DNA from: DATBJG01 sp963790545
Lineage (GTDB): Bacteria > Acidobacteriota > Vicinamibacteria > Vicinamibacterales > JAMQPK01
NCBI GenBank assembly: GCA_963790545.1
Contig: CAWBPA010000017.1
Span: forward strand, 1-64,000
Reading direction: 5' to 3'
Length of the DNA stretch: 64,000 nt
The notes under the pieces are model-generated. The model worked only from the letters and a program-made list of their open reading frames with translations. It was not told where the DNA came from and ran no database searches. Position 1 is the first letter of the stretch. Every line of letters begins with the position of its first letter. Positions 36,287-46,085 of this stretch are shown piece by piece. Made by a program: the position numbers and the translations under genes.

Positions 36287-36317
36287 GATAGCATGTCTAC
36301 GGTAGACGATCTATCTG
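36285..36317 (+). promoter_or_regulatory. nested palindrome, probable PadR operator
   Basis: Outer arms CAGATAG (36285-36291) and CTATCTG (36311-36317) and inner arms GTCTAC (36295-36300) and GTAGAC (36302-36307) are centred on the G at 36301. It overlaps the end of the -10 hexamer, the start codon and the first codons of the PadR gene, fitting autorepression. Confidence 0.65.
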
Positions 36318-36643
36318 ACCGACTCGAATTCCTGCAAGGCACCCTCGAGGTGCTCATTCTGCGCAGCCTGGCCCTCGGGCCCAACCACGCGTACGGCGTC
36401 TCGCAGTTCCTCAAACGGGAATCCGAGGAAGCGTTCGTGGTGGACAACGGATCGCTCTACCCCGCGCTCCAGCGTCTGCTGCAGCGCAGGTGGATTGCGG
36501 GCCAGTGGAAGACCTCGCCGAACGGCCGCCGTGCGAAGTACTACCGTCTCACGGCCGCGGGCCGGAAACAGCTCGTGGTGGCCACGTCGAAGTGGGAGCG
36601 ATTTGTCGAGGCGATGGCTCGGGTCCTCGCCCCGGCGCGGTAA
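36293..36643 (+). CDS. PadR-family transcriptional regulator (module 1)
   Basis: A 116-residue winged-helix repressor of the PadR type: LEFLQGTLEVLILRSLALGP, NHAYGVSQFLKRESEEAFVV, DNGSLYPALQRLLQRRWIAG and GRRAKYYRLTAAGRKQL. The ATG follows the promoter directly. The permease gene starts 5 bases downstream, so it should control that gene as well as itself. PadR proteins usually bind palindromes as dimers and respond to small molecules; the signal here is unknown. Confidence 0.9.
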   Translation: MSTVDDLSDRLEFLQGTLEVLILRSLALGPNHAYGVSQFLKRESEEAFVVDNGSLYPALQRLLQRRWIAGQWKTSPNGRRAKYYRLTAAGRKQLVVATSKWERFVEAMARVLAPAR

Positions 36644-36648
36644 CCGAC

Positions 36649-39281
36649 ATGCGCGAATGGTGGTCCAGGCTGCGGATGGCGTTCCAACGCAGGAATCTCG
36701 ACGAGGATCTGCGCGCGGAGATCGACTCGCACCTCCAGATGGAGGTAGACGCCCGCGTGGACCGTGGCATGTCCCCGACGGAGGCCGTGGAGGGCGCAAG
36801 ACGCCAGTTCGGCAACCGCACGTCGATTCAGGAAGTGGCGCGCGAGGCCTGGAGGTTCCACCGGCTCGAGAGCATCGTGCAGGACGTGCGTTACGGGCTT
36901 CGCGTGTTGCGACGGTCGCCCGGATTCACGATCGTCGCCACTCTTGTCATCGCGCTTGGCATTGGCGCGGTCACCTCGACGTTTACCCTGCTCGATCATG
37001 TGCTGCTGCGCCCGCTGCCGTTTGCGGAGCCCGAGCGCCTCGTGCTGCTGCACGAGACGAACCTGGCCGAGGGCGGTTCGCGCGATCTCGTGTCGCCGCC
37101 AAATTTTGTGGACTGGCGCATGTCAGCCAGGAGCTTCGAGTCGATGGGTGCGTTATCTGTCAGCCAACCTTCCCGTCAACCTGTCGGGTCAAGGCGCCCC
37201 GGTCAGACTCGAGAGCACGCTCGTGGAAGTCGAGCTGTTCAAGACGCTCGGTGTTCAGCCGGCGGCCGGACGCGCGTTCACCTCCGAAGATGGCGGGCCT
37301 GACGGCGCGAGGGTCGTGGTGCTCAGCCACGCGCTCGCGCTCACGCTGTTCGGCAACCCGCCAGCCGCCGTCGGACGCACCCTGAGCCTCGATCACCAGG
37401 GCTACACGGTGATCGGCGTGATGCCGCCGAGCTTCGTCTTCCCCAGAGCGGAGACCGCTCTCTGGCGGCCCCTTCGTCTGACGGCGCCAGCGCTGATGGC
37501 GAACCGAAGCAATCACATCCTGTTTGCGATCGGCCGCCTTCGGGCCGGCGTGTCGCTCGAGAGCGCGCGCTCCGAGATGGAGCTCATTGCCGGACAACTC
37601 CAGCGGGCCTATCCGAAAGACAACGCCAAGTCGGGCATCGGGGTCATCGATCTCAGAGACCTGATGTCGCCCCAGGCGCGGACGATGGTCGTGGGTGTGT
37701 TCGGCGCCGCGCTATGCCTCATGCTGATCGCGTGCACGAACCTGGCGAATCTGCTGTTTGCACGGGCGGTCGTCCGGAAGCCGGAGATGGCCATTCGGGT
37801 GGCGGCAGGTGCGGCGCGTGGCCGGCTCGTCCGGCAACTGCTCACCGAGAGCCTGGTTCTCGCGGGCATGGGCGGCGTGTCGGGTAGCTTGCTGGCGATG
37901 GCCTCCACTCCCCTGTTCGCTCGTCTCGCGCCGAACGGTCTGCCAATCGACGGCGCACCGGAAGTGGACCTGCGAGTCCTGGGGTTCGCGGCGTTCGTCA
38001 CGTTGCTCACGAGCGTGCTGTTTGGCGTGGGACCGGCTCTCCGGTCGTGCCGCCGACCCGACTTGCAGGCGCTCCGCTCCCGTTCCGCGAGCGGCGGGAA
38101 CACCGACCGACTGCGGGCCGGGCTTGGTACTTGCCGAAGTTGCCGGGTGCGTCATCCTGCTGGTGGGCACCGGGCTGCTCCTGAAGGCGCTGTGGCGCGT
38201 GCAGGCCGTGGATCCAGGATTCCGCGCCGCGGGCGTGCTGACGTTACGGACGGCGCTGCCGACGCCCAGGTACACCTCGGCCGACGCTCGTCGCGATTTC
38301 TACTCCCGGATACTCACCAACGTGCGTGCGCTTCCGGGAGTCACGTCGGCGGCGTACGTCAGCTATCACCCAATGGAGCCATTCAGCGGCCGGTTTCAGG
38401 TTCTGGCACCGGGCGTTGCGGACGATCCGTTGACGGCGCCGGGCGGCGGTCGTCCATTTCGTGACGCCGGGGTATTTCGCCACGCTTGGCATTCCGCTGC
38501 GGCGTGGCCGCGCAATCGACGAGCGAGACGACCAAAAGGCCCCGCAGGTGGTGGTCATCAGCGAGGCGCTCGCCGAGCGGCTGTGGCCGGGCCAGGATCC
38601 CATCGGGCGCGCCGTCAAAGTGGCTGGCGACAGGACGATCGTGGGCGTCGTGGGAAACATCGTGGTGCGCAGTCTCGAAGGTCCCGAGTCAATGCAGGTG
38701 TACTTCCCGTCGGAGCAGCTGGGAACAACCTCGACGTACTACGCGCCGCGGGATCTTCGATCCGTACCTCAGGCGATCCCTCCACGCTCGCCTCCGCCGT
38801 GCGACGCATCATTCGCGACGTGGATCCCGACCAAGCCACCTCTGATCTGCGGCCGCTCACGGATATCGTGTCGCTCGGAATCGCGCCGCGTCGCGACCAA
38901 CTGATCGTGCTCGCGACGTTTGCCGCCATTGCGTTCCTGCTGGCTGCCGTGGGCATTCACGGCCTGCTTTCGTTTACCGTGTCGGCGCGCACCCACGAGA
39001 TTGGCGTGCGTGTGGCGCTCGGCGCCATGCGCAGCACCATCCTGCGGATGTTCCTGCGGCAAGGGATCGCGCTCGGCATTATGGGTGTCGTGGTGGGACT
39101 GCCACTGGCGTACATCGGCGCGCGCGGCCTGGGCGCACTGTTGTTTGGCGTCGAGCCTGGAGATCCGATGATTTATACCCCGGCAGCAGTCCTGGCCTTG
39201 ACGCTGGCCCTGACGGGCAGCCTGTTCCCGGCGCTCCGCGCCGCCGCCATCGATCCCGCCGTGACAACGCGCACCGAGTAA
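36649..39281 (+). CDS. ADOP-type MacB/FtsX permease (module 1, four frameshifts)
   Basis: A large inner-membrane protein of the MacB_PCD plus FtsX type, in the duplicated acidobacterial layout. The N-terminal cytoplasmic helix reads LRMAFQRRNLDEDLRAEIDS. Then come QDVRYGLRVLRRSPGFTIVA and the first membrane helix, a periplasmic domain, and the first FtsX core (LCLMLIACTNLANLLFARAV, EMAIRVAAGAARGRLVRQLL). The second core reads AFLLAAVGIHGLLSFTVSAR and HEIGVRVALGAMRSTILRMF. Frames break near 37150, 38125, 38450 and 38745. No ATPase gene is adjacent, as usual for these orphan permeases. The cargo is unknown. Confidence 0.85.
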
Positions 39282-39335
39282 GAACGCGGATCCGGTCAGG
39301 GAAGCCGATCTTCTTGTTGCTTCGCCACGTCGCTT

Positions 39336-39983
39336 CTAGCTCGCCGTTCGCGTTAAGGCATGACTCTTCGTAATCCGCCGCGCGACGGCAATCTGCCACA
39401 CAAGGAACACGGCAACGTCAATCCGCTGAATGAGACCCGCGTAGTCATTGCCAACGCGGGATGGCTGCCCGGGTGGGCTCATGAACGCGATGCCGCCGAC
39501 GAGCAATGCCAGCGTCACGAAGGATGTCAAACTCGTCGCCGGTCCGAGGGAACGCCAGCGCACGTCGGCAACGAATGCGCGGGTCATTACCCCAGTCGCC
39601 ACGGGCAAGAGAATAAAGACCAACACCACCGCGCACGTTAGGTGCAACAGGCCAGTCGGACTCATCGACGATGGCGGCCAAGGCTCGGCTCGGAACAGTC
39701 CGCACCCAAGCACGCCGAGGGCGATCAATGACAACAGCGTTGCGCCAAGTCGCGCGGCACGAGAGTCGTTGAGGCTTGCCTTCACGCCGCGCGCAAAGAC
39801 CAGGAAGAGGATACCGAAGACCAGAAAGTTCGCGGTTTGGATCCACCCACGAGGCCCGAGGCTCAGTTCGCTGATCGTGTCTTTCAGCGGCCGGTAACCG
39901 GGGCGAACGGCGCCTTCAACGAGTAGCACCACGAAGAACAGCACCGGTCCGACGGTGCCGGCGAGGGCTGCCAGCGGTCGCAT
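39336..39983 (-). CDS. DUF998 membrane protein
   Basis: A 215-residue integral membrane protein with about six helices (LAALAGTVGPVLFFVVLLVE, ANFLVFGILFLVFARGV, LLHLTCAVVLVFILLPVATG) and the DUF998 signature around YRPLKDTISELSLGPRGWIQ. Function unknown. It is convergent with the first permease gene. Confidence 0.75.
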   Translation of the reverse strand: MRPLAALAGTVGPVLFFVVLLVEGAVRPGYRPLKDTISELSLGPRGWIQTANFLVFGILFLVFARGVKASLNDSRAARLGATLLSLIALGVLGCGLFRAEPWPPSSMSPTGLLHLTCAVVLVFILLPVATGVMTRAFVADVRWRSLGPATSLTSFVTLALLVGGIAFMSPPGQPSRVGNDYAGLIQRIDVAVFLVWQIAVARRITKSHALTRTAS

Positions 39984-40051
39984 CAGCAGTCTACGTAATG
40001 TAGCTCTATGGTTGTGCTCTTAGCAGTCGGGCGTGAAAGCCAGCGTCACGA

Positions 40052-40582
40052 CTATTGCCGAATGGTTGGAACCCGCACAATCTCCAACTGCGGCTTCGCG
40101 CGAATGACGGGCGCCATGGCCGGACCGGCCTGGAACTCGATCGTATAGGGCCGATTGGCTTCCCCGTTGAATGTGCCGAAGACCAGCGCTCGGCTCTTCA
40201 GATCCCCACCACCGAGCCCGCTCGAGCCTGTGTCGATGATGCCAGTCGCGCCTCCCCGCCCTGTCCCGCTCGTTATGGGCTTGCCACCGTCGAGCACCTG
40301 CCACTCGAAATCGAACCGCGCGCGGGCATCGTCGGTTCTTGTGGCCCCGTTCACGAGATCTCGGACCTCCTCGACTTCGATGGGTTGCCGGAAGTTCAAC
40401 GTGATCGCATAGTCCCCAGACACTGCCGGAGTAAATGAAGCATGGAACCCACCGAGATCTTGGGCCGTGAGCTCACGTTTCAAGGCGAACAGTTCGTCGG
40501 GCGGTCCGGATCCCGGCGTCTCGGTGCAACCAGACACGACAATCAGGATCACGGCTACCGCGAGGAAGATGAATCGTCGCAT
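40052..40582 (-). CDS. lipoprotein of unknown function
   Basis: A 176-residue protein with a lipobox signal: MRRFIFLAVAVILIVVSGC, where the Cys would be lipidated. The mature domain is beta-rich (GFHASFTPAVSGDYAITLNF, ARFDFEWQVLDGGKPITSGT, RPYTIEFQAGPAMAPVIRAK). It may be a carbohydrate- or protein-binding beta-sandwich in the periplasm. No family recognised. Confidence 0.65.
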   Translation of the reverse strand: MRRFIFLAVAVILIVVSGCTETPGSGPPDELFALKRELTAQDLGGFHASFTPAVSGDYAITLNFRQPIEVEEVRDLVNGATRTDDARARFDFEWQVLDGGKPITSGTGRGGATGIIDTGSSGLGGGDLKSRALVFGTFNGEANRPYTIEFQAGPAMAPVIRAKPQLEIVRVPTIRQ

Positions 40583-40697
40583 ACGTGATACTTGCTGGAA
40601 GCCCGTAGCATAACGCGAAACTGGGGGAAGGCCAGAATGTTCGGGCGCCTCTCGCCGGCCCGCGAGTCGTAGTCGGAGCGCGGGAGAAGCGGACCAA

Positions 40698-42005
40698 TCA
40701 GGGAAGAACCGCCACCTTCATGCGCGGGCTGAGCATGTGGAACACCGCGAGCCCGACGGGATACAGAAGTCCTGCGACAATGAAGACCGGGAGGTAATAG
40801 CTCGGATCCTCATTGAGAATGCGCCCCGTCAACTCGGCAGCCACGATGCTGACCATTCCGGCAACGAACCCCCCGATACCGGCAACCGATCCGGCGGCTC
40901 TGCTCGGAAACAGATCCGCGGCAACGGTGAACACCAGTGTCGACCACGCCTGGTGACAGCCGCACGCAATGGCAATGAGCACGATCGCCAATCGTGGATC
41001 GTTTGTGTACCCGGCGATGATGACTGTTGGCGTCATGATGACCGCGAGCAGGCCCATCGTCGCCTTTCGGGCCCAGTTGACGTTCCAACCGCGCCGCACG
41101 AGCCACGACGAAGCGTAACCTCCGAGCAGACACCCGACGTCGGCGGCAATGTAGACGGTGGTGAGGTACGGAATGACGTCCACCCCACGGATGCCATGCT
41201 GCTCGCTCAGGAACTTCGGCAGCCAGAAAAGGTAGAACCACCAGATGGGATCTCCGAGTGACTTCGTCAGCGCGTACGCCCATGTCTGACGATAGCCGAG
41301 CAAGGTGACCCACGAGTACGGGCTCGACGGGCGCGTCTCAGTTCCCAGGCCAGCTTCGATGAACGCACGTTCTCTGGTAGACAATCGTGGATGAGCGCCG
41401 CGCTCGGCGTAGAGCATCCACCACGCCGGAATCCAGAGCAGCCCCAGCGCTCCGGTGACGATGAACGCGGCCTGCCATCCAAACGATGCGGCCAGGATCG
41501 GCACGGTGATCGAAGCCACCACTGCCCCGAGCGCGACGCCGCTGTTGAAGAGACCGGTTGCGAGCGCCCGCTCGCTGGCGGGGAACCACTCGGCCACCGC
41601 CTTGACCGCGGCCGGAAAATTGGCGGCCTCCCCGATGCCGAGCACAAATCGCGCGACCCCAAAGCCGATCGGTGTGCGAGCAACAGCATGACCCATCGCT
41701 GTAACTGACCAGAAGAGAACGGCCAGCGCTAAGCCGAGCTTCGTGCCGATGCGGTCCAGAATCCTTCCAGAGATCAACATCGCTGCGGCATAGGACACCT
41801 GGAAGGCGATGACGATGCGGCTGTAGTCGAGCTCGGACCAACCGATGGTCTTCTGAAGCTCGGGCGCCAGGATGCTGAACACCTGACGGTCTACGTAGTT
41901 GATGACGGTCACGATAAAGAGCAGGCCTCCGATGTACCAGCGGAGGTGCCCGATCGTCGCGACTCGCGAGACGTCCGAACCGGCTTGCGCCAACGGCAGG
42001 TTCAC
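40698..42005 (-). CDS. MFS transporter of the anion:cation symporter type
   Basis: A twelve-helix major-facilitator transporter of the ACS family (hexuronate, glucarate and related organic acids). The text begins RWYIGGLLFIVTVINYVDRQ and VFSILAPELQKTIGWSELDY. The loop signature between helices 2 and 3 is GRILDRIGTKLGLALAVLFW, then GFGVARFVLGIGEAANFPAA. The GTG start at 42005 forms a GTGA overlap with the stop of the shikimate dehydrogenase gene, so the two are coupled. The neighbour suggests quinate or shikimate as substrate by inference. Confidence 0.85.
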   Translation of the reverse strand: MNLPLAQAGSDVSRVATIGHLRWYIGGLLFIVTVINYVDRQVFSILAPELQKTIGWSELDYSRIVIAFQVSYAAAMLISGRILDRIGTKLGLALAVLFWSVTAMGHAVARTPIGFGVARFVLGIGEAANFPAAVKAVAEWFPASERALATGLFNSGVALGAVVASITVPILAASFGWQAAFIVTGALGLLWIPAWWMLYAERGAHPRLSTRERAFIEAGLGTETRPSSPYSWVTLLGYRQTWAYALTKSLGDPIWWFYLFWLPKFLSEQHGIRGVDVIPYLTTVYIAADVGCLLGGYASSWLVRRGWNVNWARKATMGLLAVIMTPTVIIAGYTNDPRLAIVLIAIACGCHQAWSTLVFTVAADLFPSRAAGSVAGIGGFVAGMVSIVAAELTGRILNEDPSYYLPVFIVAGLLYPVGLAVFHMLSPRMKVAVLP

Positions 42006-42853
42006 GCGACCCGCTCGGCAGCGGTAAACCACTGCTTCATTCTCGACACGTCTGCACGAAGGCCGGTGAAGAGTCGAAAGGCTTCGACCGCCTGATAAAC
42101 AGCCATGCCACTTCCGTCGAGCGTGCGGCAGCCAAGCGCGCGTGCCGCGCGCAGCAGTTCCGTCTCGAGCGGGAAGTACACGACATCAGCCACCCAGAGA
42201 TCCGGGCGGAGCAGGGACGAGCTCACGGCCGATCCGGGATGCGTCGTCATTCCCGTCGGGGTCGCGTGAATGAGACCGTCCGCGCCGGCGAGCGATGACG
42301 ACAGGTCGTTTGACGCGCGGATGCGCCCCGGAAACGTGCGAGCGAGGCGAGCGGCCAACTGGTGGGCCCGCTCAGTGTCGAGATCGAGCACGATCACCTC
42401 GCGCGCGCCGAGATCGAGCGCAGCATAAGCTGTGGCTGCCCCCGCGCCGCCCGCACCCAGTTGCACGACCTGCCCTAGCGCCGCATCGGGCAGTCCCTCT
42501 CGGAAGCTCTCACGAAAGCCCCACCAGTCGGTGTTGTGTCCAATTCGCGTGCCTCCGGCCATCACGATGGTGTTGACGGCGCCGACGACGTGGCTGTCCT
42601 CCGTTGCCGCGGTCAACAGCGGCATGATGATTTGCTTGCACGGGTGGGTGACATTGAGGCCGGCGAAGCCGTCTCGCTCGGCTTTGGCCAACAGTTCCGG
42701 CAAGGCCGATGCGGTCACGCGAAGCACGTCGAGATCGAGCAGTTGATATTCGCAACGAATCCCGAAGGCCTCAGCCTCGCGCTCATGCATGCGCGGAGTC
42801 CGCGATTCCTGAATGTGCGCTCCGATGAGTCCCAGCAGGAGTCCGGTCGGCAC
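42002..42853 (-). CDS. quinate/shikimate dehydrogenase-type enzyme
   Basis: A 283-residue shikimate-dehydrogenase-family protein. The substrate loop reads ESRTPRMHEREAEAFGIRCE, with S-R-T where biosynthetic AroE has S-x-S. The catalytic Lys is in GFAGLNVTHPCKQIIMPLL, and the catalytic Asp and substrate Asn are in VGAVNTIVM and IGHNTDWWGFRE. The nucleotide motif is VVQLGAGGAGAATAYAAL. The S-R-T-P-x-M-H-E-x-E pattern matches NAD-preferring quinate/shikimate dehydrogenases of catabolic clusters. Overlap with a transporter gene supports a catabolic role. Confidence 0.85.
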   Translation of the reverse strand: MPTGLLLGLIGAHIQESRTPRMHEREAEAFGIRCEYQLLDLDVLRVTASALPELLAKAERDGFAGLNVTHPCKQIIMPLLTAATEDSHVVGAVNTIVMAGGTRIGHNTDWWGFRESFREGLPDAALGQVVQLGAGGAGAATAYAALDLGAREVIVLDLDTERAHQLAARLARTFPGRIRASNDLSSSLAGADGLIHATPTGMTTHPGSAVSSSLLRPDLWVADVVYFPLETELLRAARALGCRTLDGSGMAVYQAVEAFRLFTGLRADVSRMKQWFTAAERVA

Positions 42854-42908
42854 GCGACATTATAGCGGCGGCAAATCGTTCGGATCGTTCGGGACGTTCG
42901 AATCGTTC

Positions 42909-45601
42909 TTATTCTGCGCGAAGCGCTGTTACCGGATCGATCTGTGTGGCGCGGCGTGCCGGTAAATAGCACGCCAGCAGGGCCACGGCCGTCAGGACCA
43001 CGAGCGCCACGACGAACGCGAGGGGGTCGGTCGTACTGACCCCGTAGAGTTGGCTTTCGAGCGCGCGGGTGAGCAGCAGCGAGGAAAGCGCACCAATCGC
43101 GACTCCGGTCACGACCAGTTGCATCCCTCCTCCGACGACCATGCGCAAGACGTCTCCCGTGCCCGCTCCGAGCGCCATCCGCACACCAATCTCCGGGATC
43201 CGCTGCCCCACCGAATACGCAAGTACCCCATAGACACCAATGGCAGCAAGACCAAGCGCGAGACCGCCGAACAACAGGAACAGAAGAGTGAAGAAGCGGT
43301 CCTGCGCAATGGATTCGGAGATCACGTCGTTTGCTGTCGCGACTGCCAAGATCGGCTGTTTGCGATCGAGGTTCCGGATGACGTCGCGCACAGGTCCTGC
43401 AAGGGCGCTCGGATCCCCGGAGGTCCGCACCACCAGCGTCCAGAGAATACCCGGGGAGACCATGGCAGGAATGTAGATCGTTGGCACGGGTTCCTCCGCG
43501 AGTCGGCGCTGTCGGTACGTCGCCTACGACCCCGTTGACCACAGCCATCCCGAAGCCTAGGGCAGACCGCAACTGCTGACCGAGCGGGTTCTGGCCGGGC
43601 CAGAACCGGCGTGCGGCGGCCTCGCTGACGAGGATGGGCAGTGGAGCATCCCCGAACACGCTGAGGGGCGGGCCAGCCGACAGGTCCGGTGTGAAATCGG
43701 GAAGCGGCTCCCCGCGGACGAGCGGGATTCCCATCGCCCGGAAGTAGTCTGGATGGACAATGCGGACGTCGGGTCGCAAGGGCGAGCCGTCGGGCATGCC
43801 GCTTCCATCCGCCCGCCAGTATTCGGCGGCGCCTCCAAAATTATCGTGAAGCGGGAACGCATCGATCGTGCCGGCACTCACCACGCCCGGCAACCCCGCA
43901 ACCCGATCGACGATCTCCTGTCGCCTCGTGATGATATGACGCGCCCAGTCCGACAGCGGAACGCCGGCCAGGTTCATCTGCAGACTTGCCATGACGACGC
44001 CTTGCGGATTGAAGCCCGGGTTAACGCCGCGGAGCGCGAGGAAGCTTCGGGCCATCAACATCGCGCCAATCACGAGCACGACCGCCAGACCAACCTCTGC
44101 GATCACCAGGGTTCGCAGGGCGCCCTGCCCGCGACCCGCCACGCCGCGTGCCCCTTTGAGGTGTTGTTGAGGTTCCGCGAAAGCAGTTCTGAGGGCCGGC
44201 ACAAGCCCGAACAGCACACCGGTCACGAGCGCAACGAGAAAGCCGAACGCCACAACGCGCCCGTCGACCCAAATATCCTCGACGCGCGGCAGCGTATCGG
44301 CGCTGAACGCCAGGATCGTCCGTACACCCCAGACCGCGAGCGCGAGACCGAGCGCCGACCCGACGAGTGCGAGCACGATGCTCTCGGTAAGAAGCTGGCG
44401 CACGATGCGGAGTTGCCCGGCACCGAGTGCCCTCCGAATCGCCATCTCGCCCGATCGGGCCGTACCGCGCGCAAGCAGGAGGTTGGCCAGATTGGCACAG
44501 CCGATGAGCAGAATGAAGCCGACCACGGCCAGCACCACCACGAGCGCACGGTCGACGTCGCCGACGATGGCTGTACGAAGCGGGACGACCGTGGTTGCAC
44601 TCCATTCGGCGTTCGTTGCAGGGTACGCGGTGGCAAGGCGTGCGGCGACCACGTTGAGATCGGCGTGAGCCTGGTCGAGCCCCACGCCTTCCCTGAGCCG
44701 CGCCACACCTTGGTATCGGCGATTGTTCCGGTTGCGTGGCCCGACCAGTTGATCGCTCAGCACCGATTCGGGCACCCAGACGTCCGTGTCTGGTGTCGGG
44801 AATCGGAATGTGGCTGGCATGATCCCTACAACCGTGAACGTACCGGCACGAAACTCCACTGTCGCGGCCGATGGCGCCGGGCTCGGCGGAGAAATGGGTT
44901 CGCCACAGCCGATCGCTGATGACCACGCTGCGGCTGGCTTGGCGGTGGTCGTCCTCGCCCAGCAGTCGTCCGAGCTCGGCCGGGGTTCCGAGGACGCCGA
45001 AAAAGTTCCCGGTGATGTAAGCGACCCTGAGCTGAAGAGGATCGCCGTTCCAGGTAAGGATCGTCGGCAGTCGGAAGTACGCCGCCATCCCGGCAAACGA
45101 GCGGGTCCCTTCTCGCCAGTCCTCAAAATCGGGGCGGGAAAAGTCGTTGAGTCGAGGCCCCACCTTTGGGTTGGCTTGGTACACGCGGACGAGCCTGTCC
45201 GGTTCGGCGTACGGAAGCGGTCGGAGCAACACGCCGTTGACGATGGTAAACATGGCCGTATTGGCGCCGATTCCGAGCGCCAGCGTCAGCAAAGCCACCG
45301 TCGCGAAGCCAGGTGCCCGTCGCAGGGAGCGCAGTGCGTGTCGCACATCCCGAAACAACGTGTCGGCCCATCCGAGCGGCCACACGTCACGACTGCGCTC
45401 TTTGGTCTGTTCGATACCGCCAAGCGCCAGCCGCGCGCGCCGCTCCGCTTCGGGTCCGCCCATGCCACGCTCCGCGTTGGCTCTCGTCTGCATTGCGACA
45501 TGAAACGCCAGCTCGTCGTGTAAATCGTCGTCTGCGCGTTGCGGCCGGACGATTGTTCGGATGCGCGCGCGAAGGGCGTAAATCCAGCGTAGCCAGGCCA
45601 T
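42909..45601 (-). CDS. ADOP-type MacB/FtsX permease (module 2, two frameshifts)
   Basis: Same architecture as the other two permeases. N-terminal segment DDDLHDELAFHVAMQTRANA, then RDVRHALRSLRRAPGFATVA and the first helix. The periplasmic domain and first FtsX core follow (FILLIGCANLANLLLARGTA, EMAIRRALGAGQLRIVRQLL), then the second core (LGLAAIGVYGVLAYSVGQRI, EIGVRMALGAGTGDVLRMVV), ending ARRATQIDPVTALRAE. Frames break near 44870 and 43490. It starts 3 bases after the PadR stop. No ATP-binding protein gene is nearby. Confidence 0.85.
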
Positions 45602-45604
45602 GGG

Positions 45605-45940
45605 TCAGATCTCCTTCAATTGCAGAACACGTGTGATGGCCGAGGAGACGCGGCGCCAGTGGTTCGCCTCCTGGTCGAGCCGACGCCGACCGGCGCGGGT
45701 AAGCGAGTAGAACTTGGCGCGCCGCCCGAGGTCGCTCGTCTTCCACTCGGAGGTAATCCATCCCGCCAGCTCGAGCTTATGGAGCGCCGGGTACAGCGAC
45801 CCTTCGCTCACCTGGAGCTCCTCGTCGGACACCTGGGTCAGCCGCTGGCTGATGGCCCAGCCGTGCTGCGGCTCGAGCGCGATGATTTTCAAGAGCAGCA
45901 GGTCGAGCGTTCCCTGAACGAGATCGGGTGGTTTGCTCAT
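45605..45940 (-). CDS. PadR-family transcriptional regulator (module 2)
   Basis: A 111-residue PadR winged-helix repressor: DLVQGTLDLLLLKIIALEPQ, HGWAISQRLTQVSDEELQVS, EGSLYPALHKLELAGWITSE and GRRAKFYSLTRAGRRRLDQE. The ATG at 45940 has AAGGGAG upstream. Cotranscribed with the permease gene. The repeats at 45959-46002 just upstream are its likely binding sites. Confidence 0.9.
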   Translation of the reverse strand: MSKPPDLVQGTLDLLLLKIIALEPQHGWAISQRLTQVSDEELQVSEGSLYPALHKLELAGWITSEWKTSDLGRRAKFYSLTRAGRRRLDQEANHWRRVSSAITRVLQLKEI

Positions 45941-45958
45941 GAACACTCCCTTTGTAAA

Positions 45959-46002
45959 GGTAACCGAGGACATGAAGCCAGCCTATTCCCTTGGTTACCG
46001 AG
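45959..46002 (-). promoter_or_regulatory. paired GGTNACCGAG elements, probable PadR operator
   Basis: GGTAACCGAG at 45959-45968 and GGTTACCGAG at 45993-46002 are direct repeats with palindromic cores, 34 bases apart, or about three helix turns. They lie within 65 bases upstream of the second PadR gene. The second is embedded in a wider imperfect palindrome CCCTTGG...CCGAGGG. Confidence 0.55.
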
Positions 46003-46085
46003 GGAACCCCTGGTGAGCTTTGACGAAATGCGGATGGAAAAGGTTGGTGGGTTTTCGTCGCGGGCCCGGTAAAATGTGGGGTCTT

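Noticed and set aside
43753..44919. 388-codon plus-strand frame opposite the second permease
   Set aside because: Antisense shadow of a clear FtsX-type gene; low-complexity charged product.
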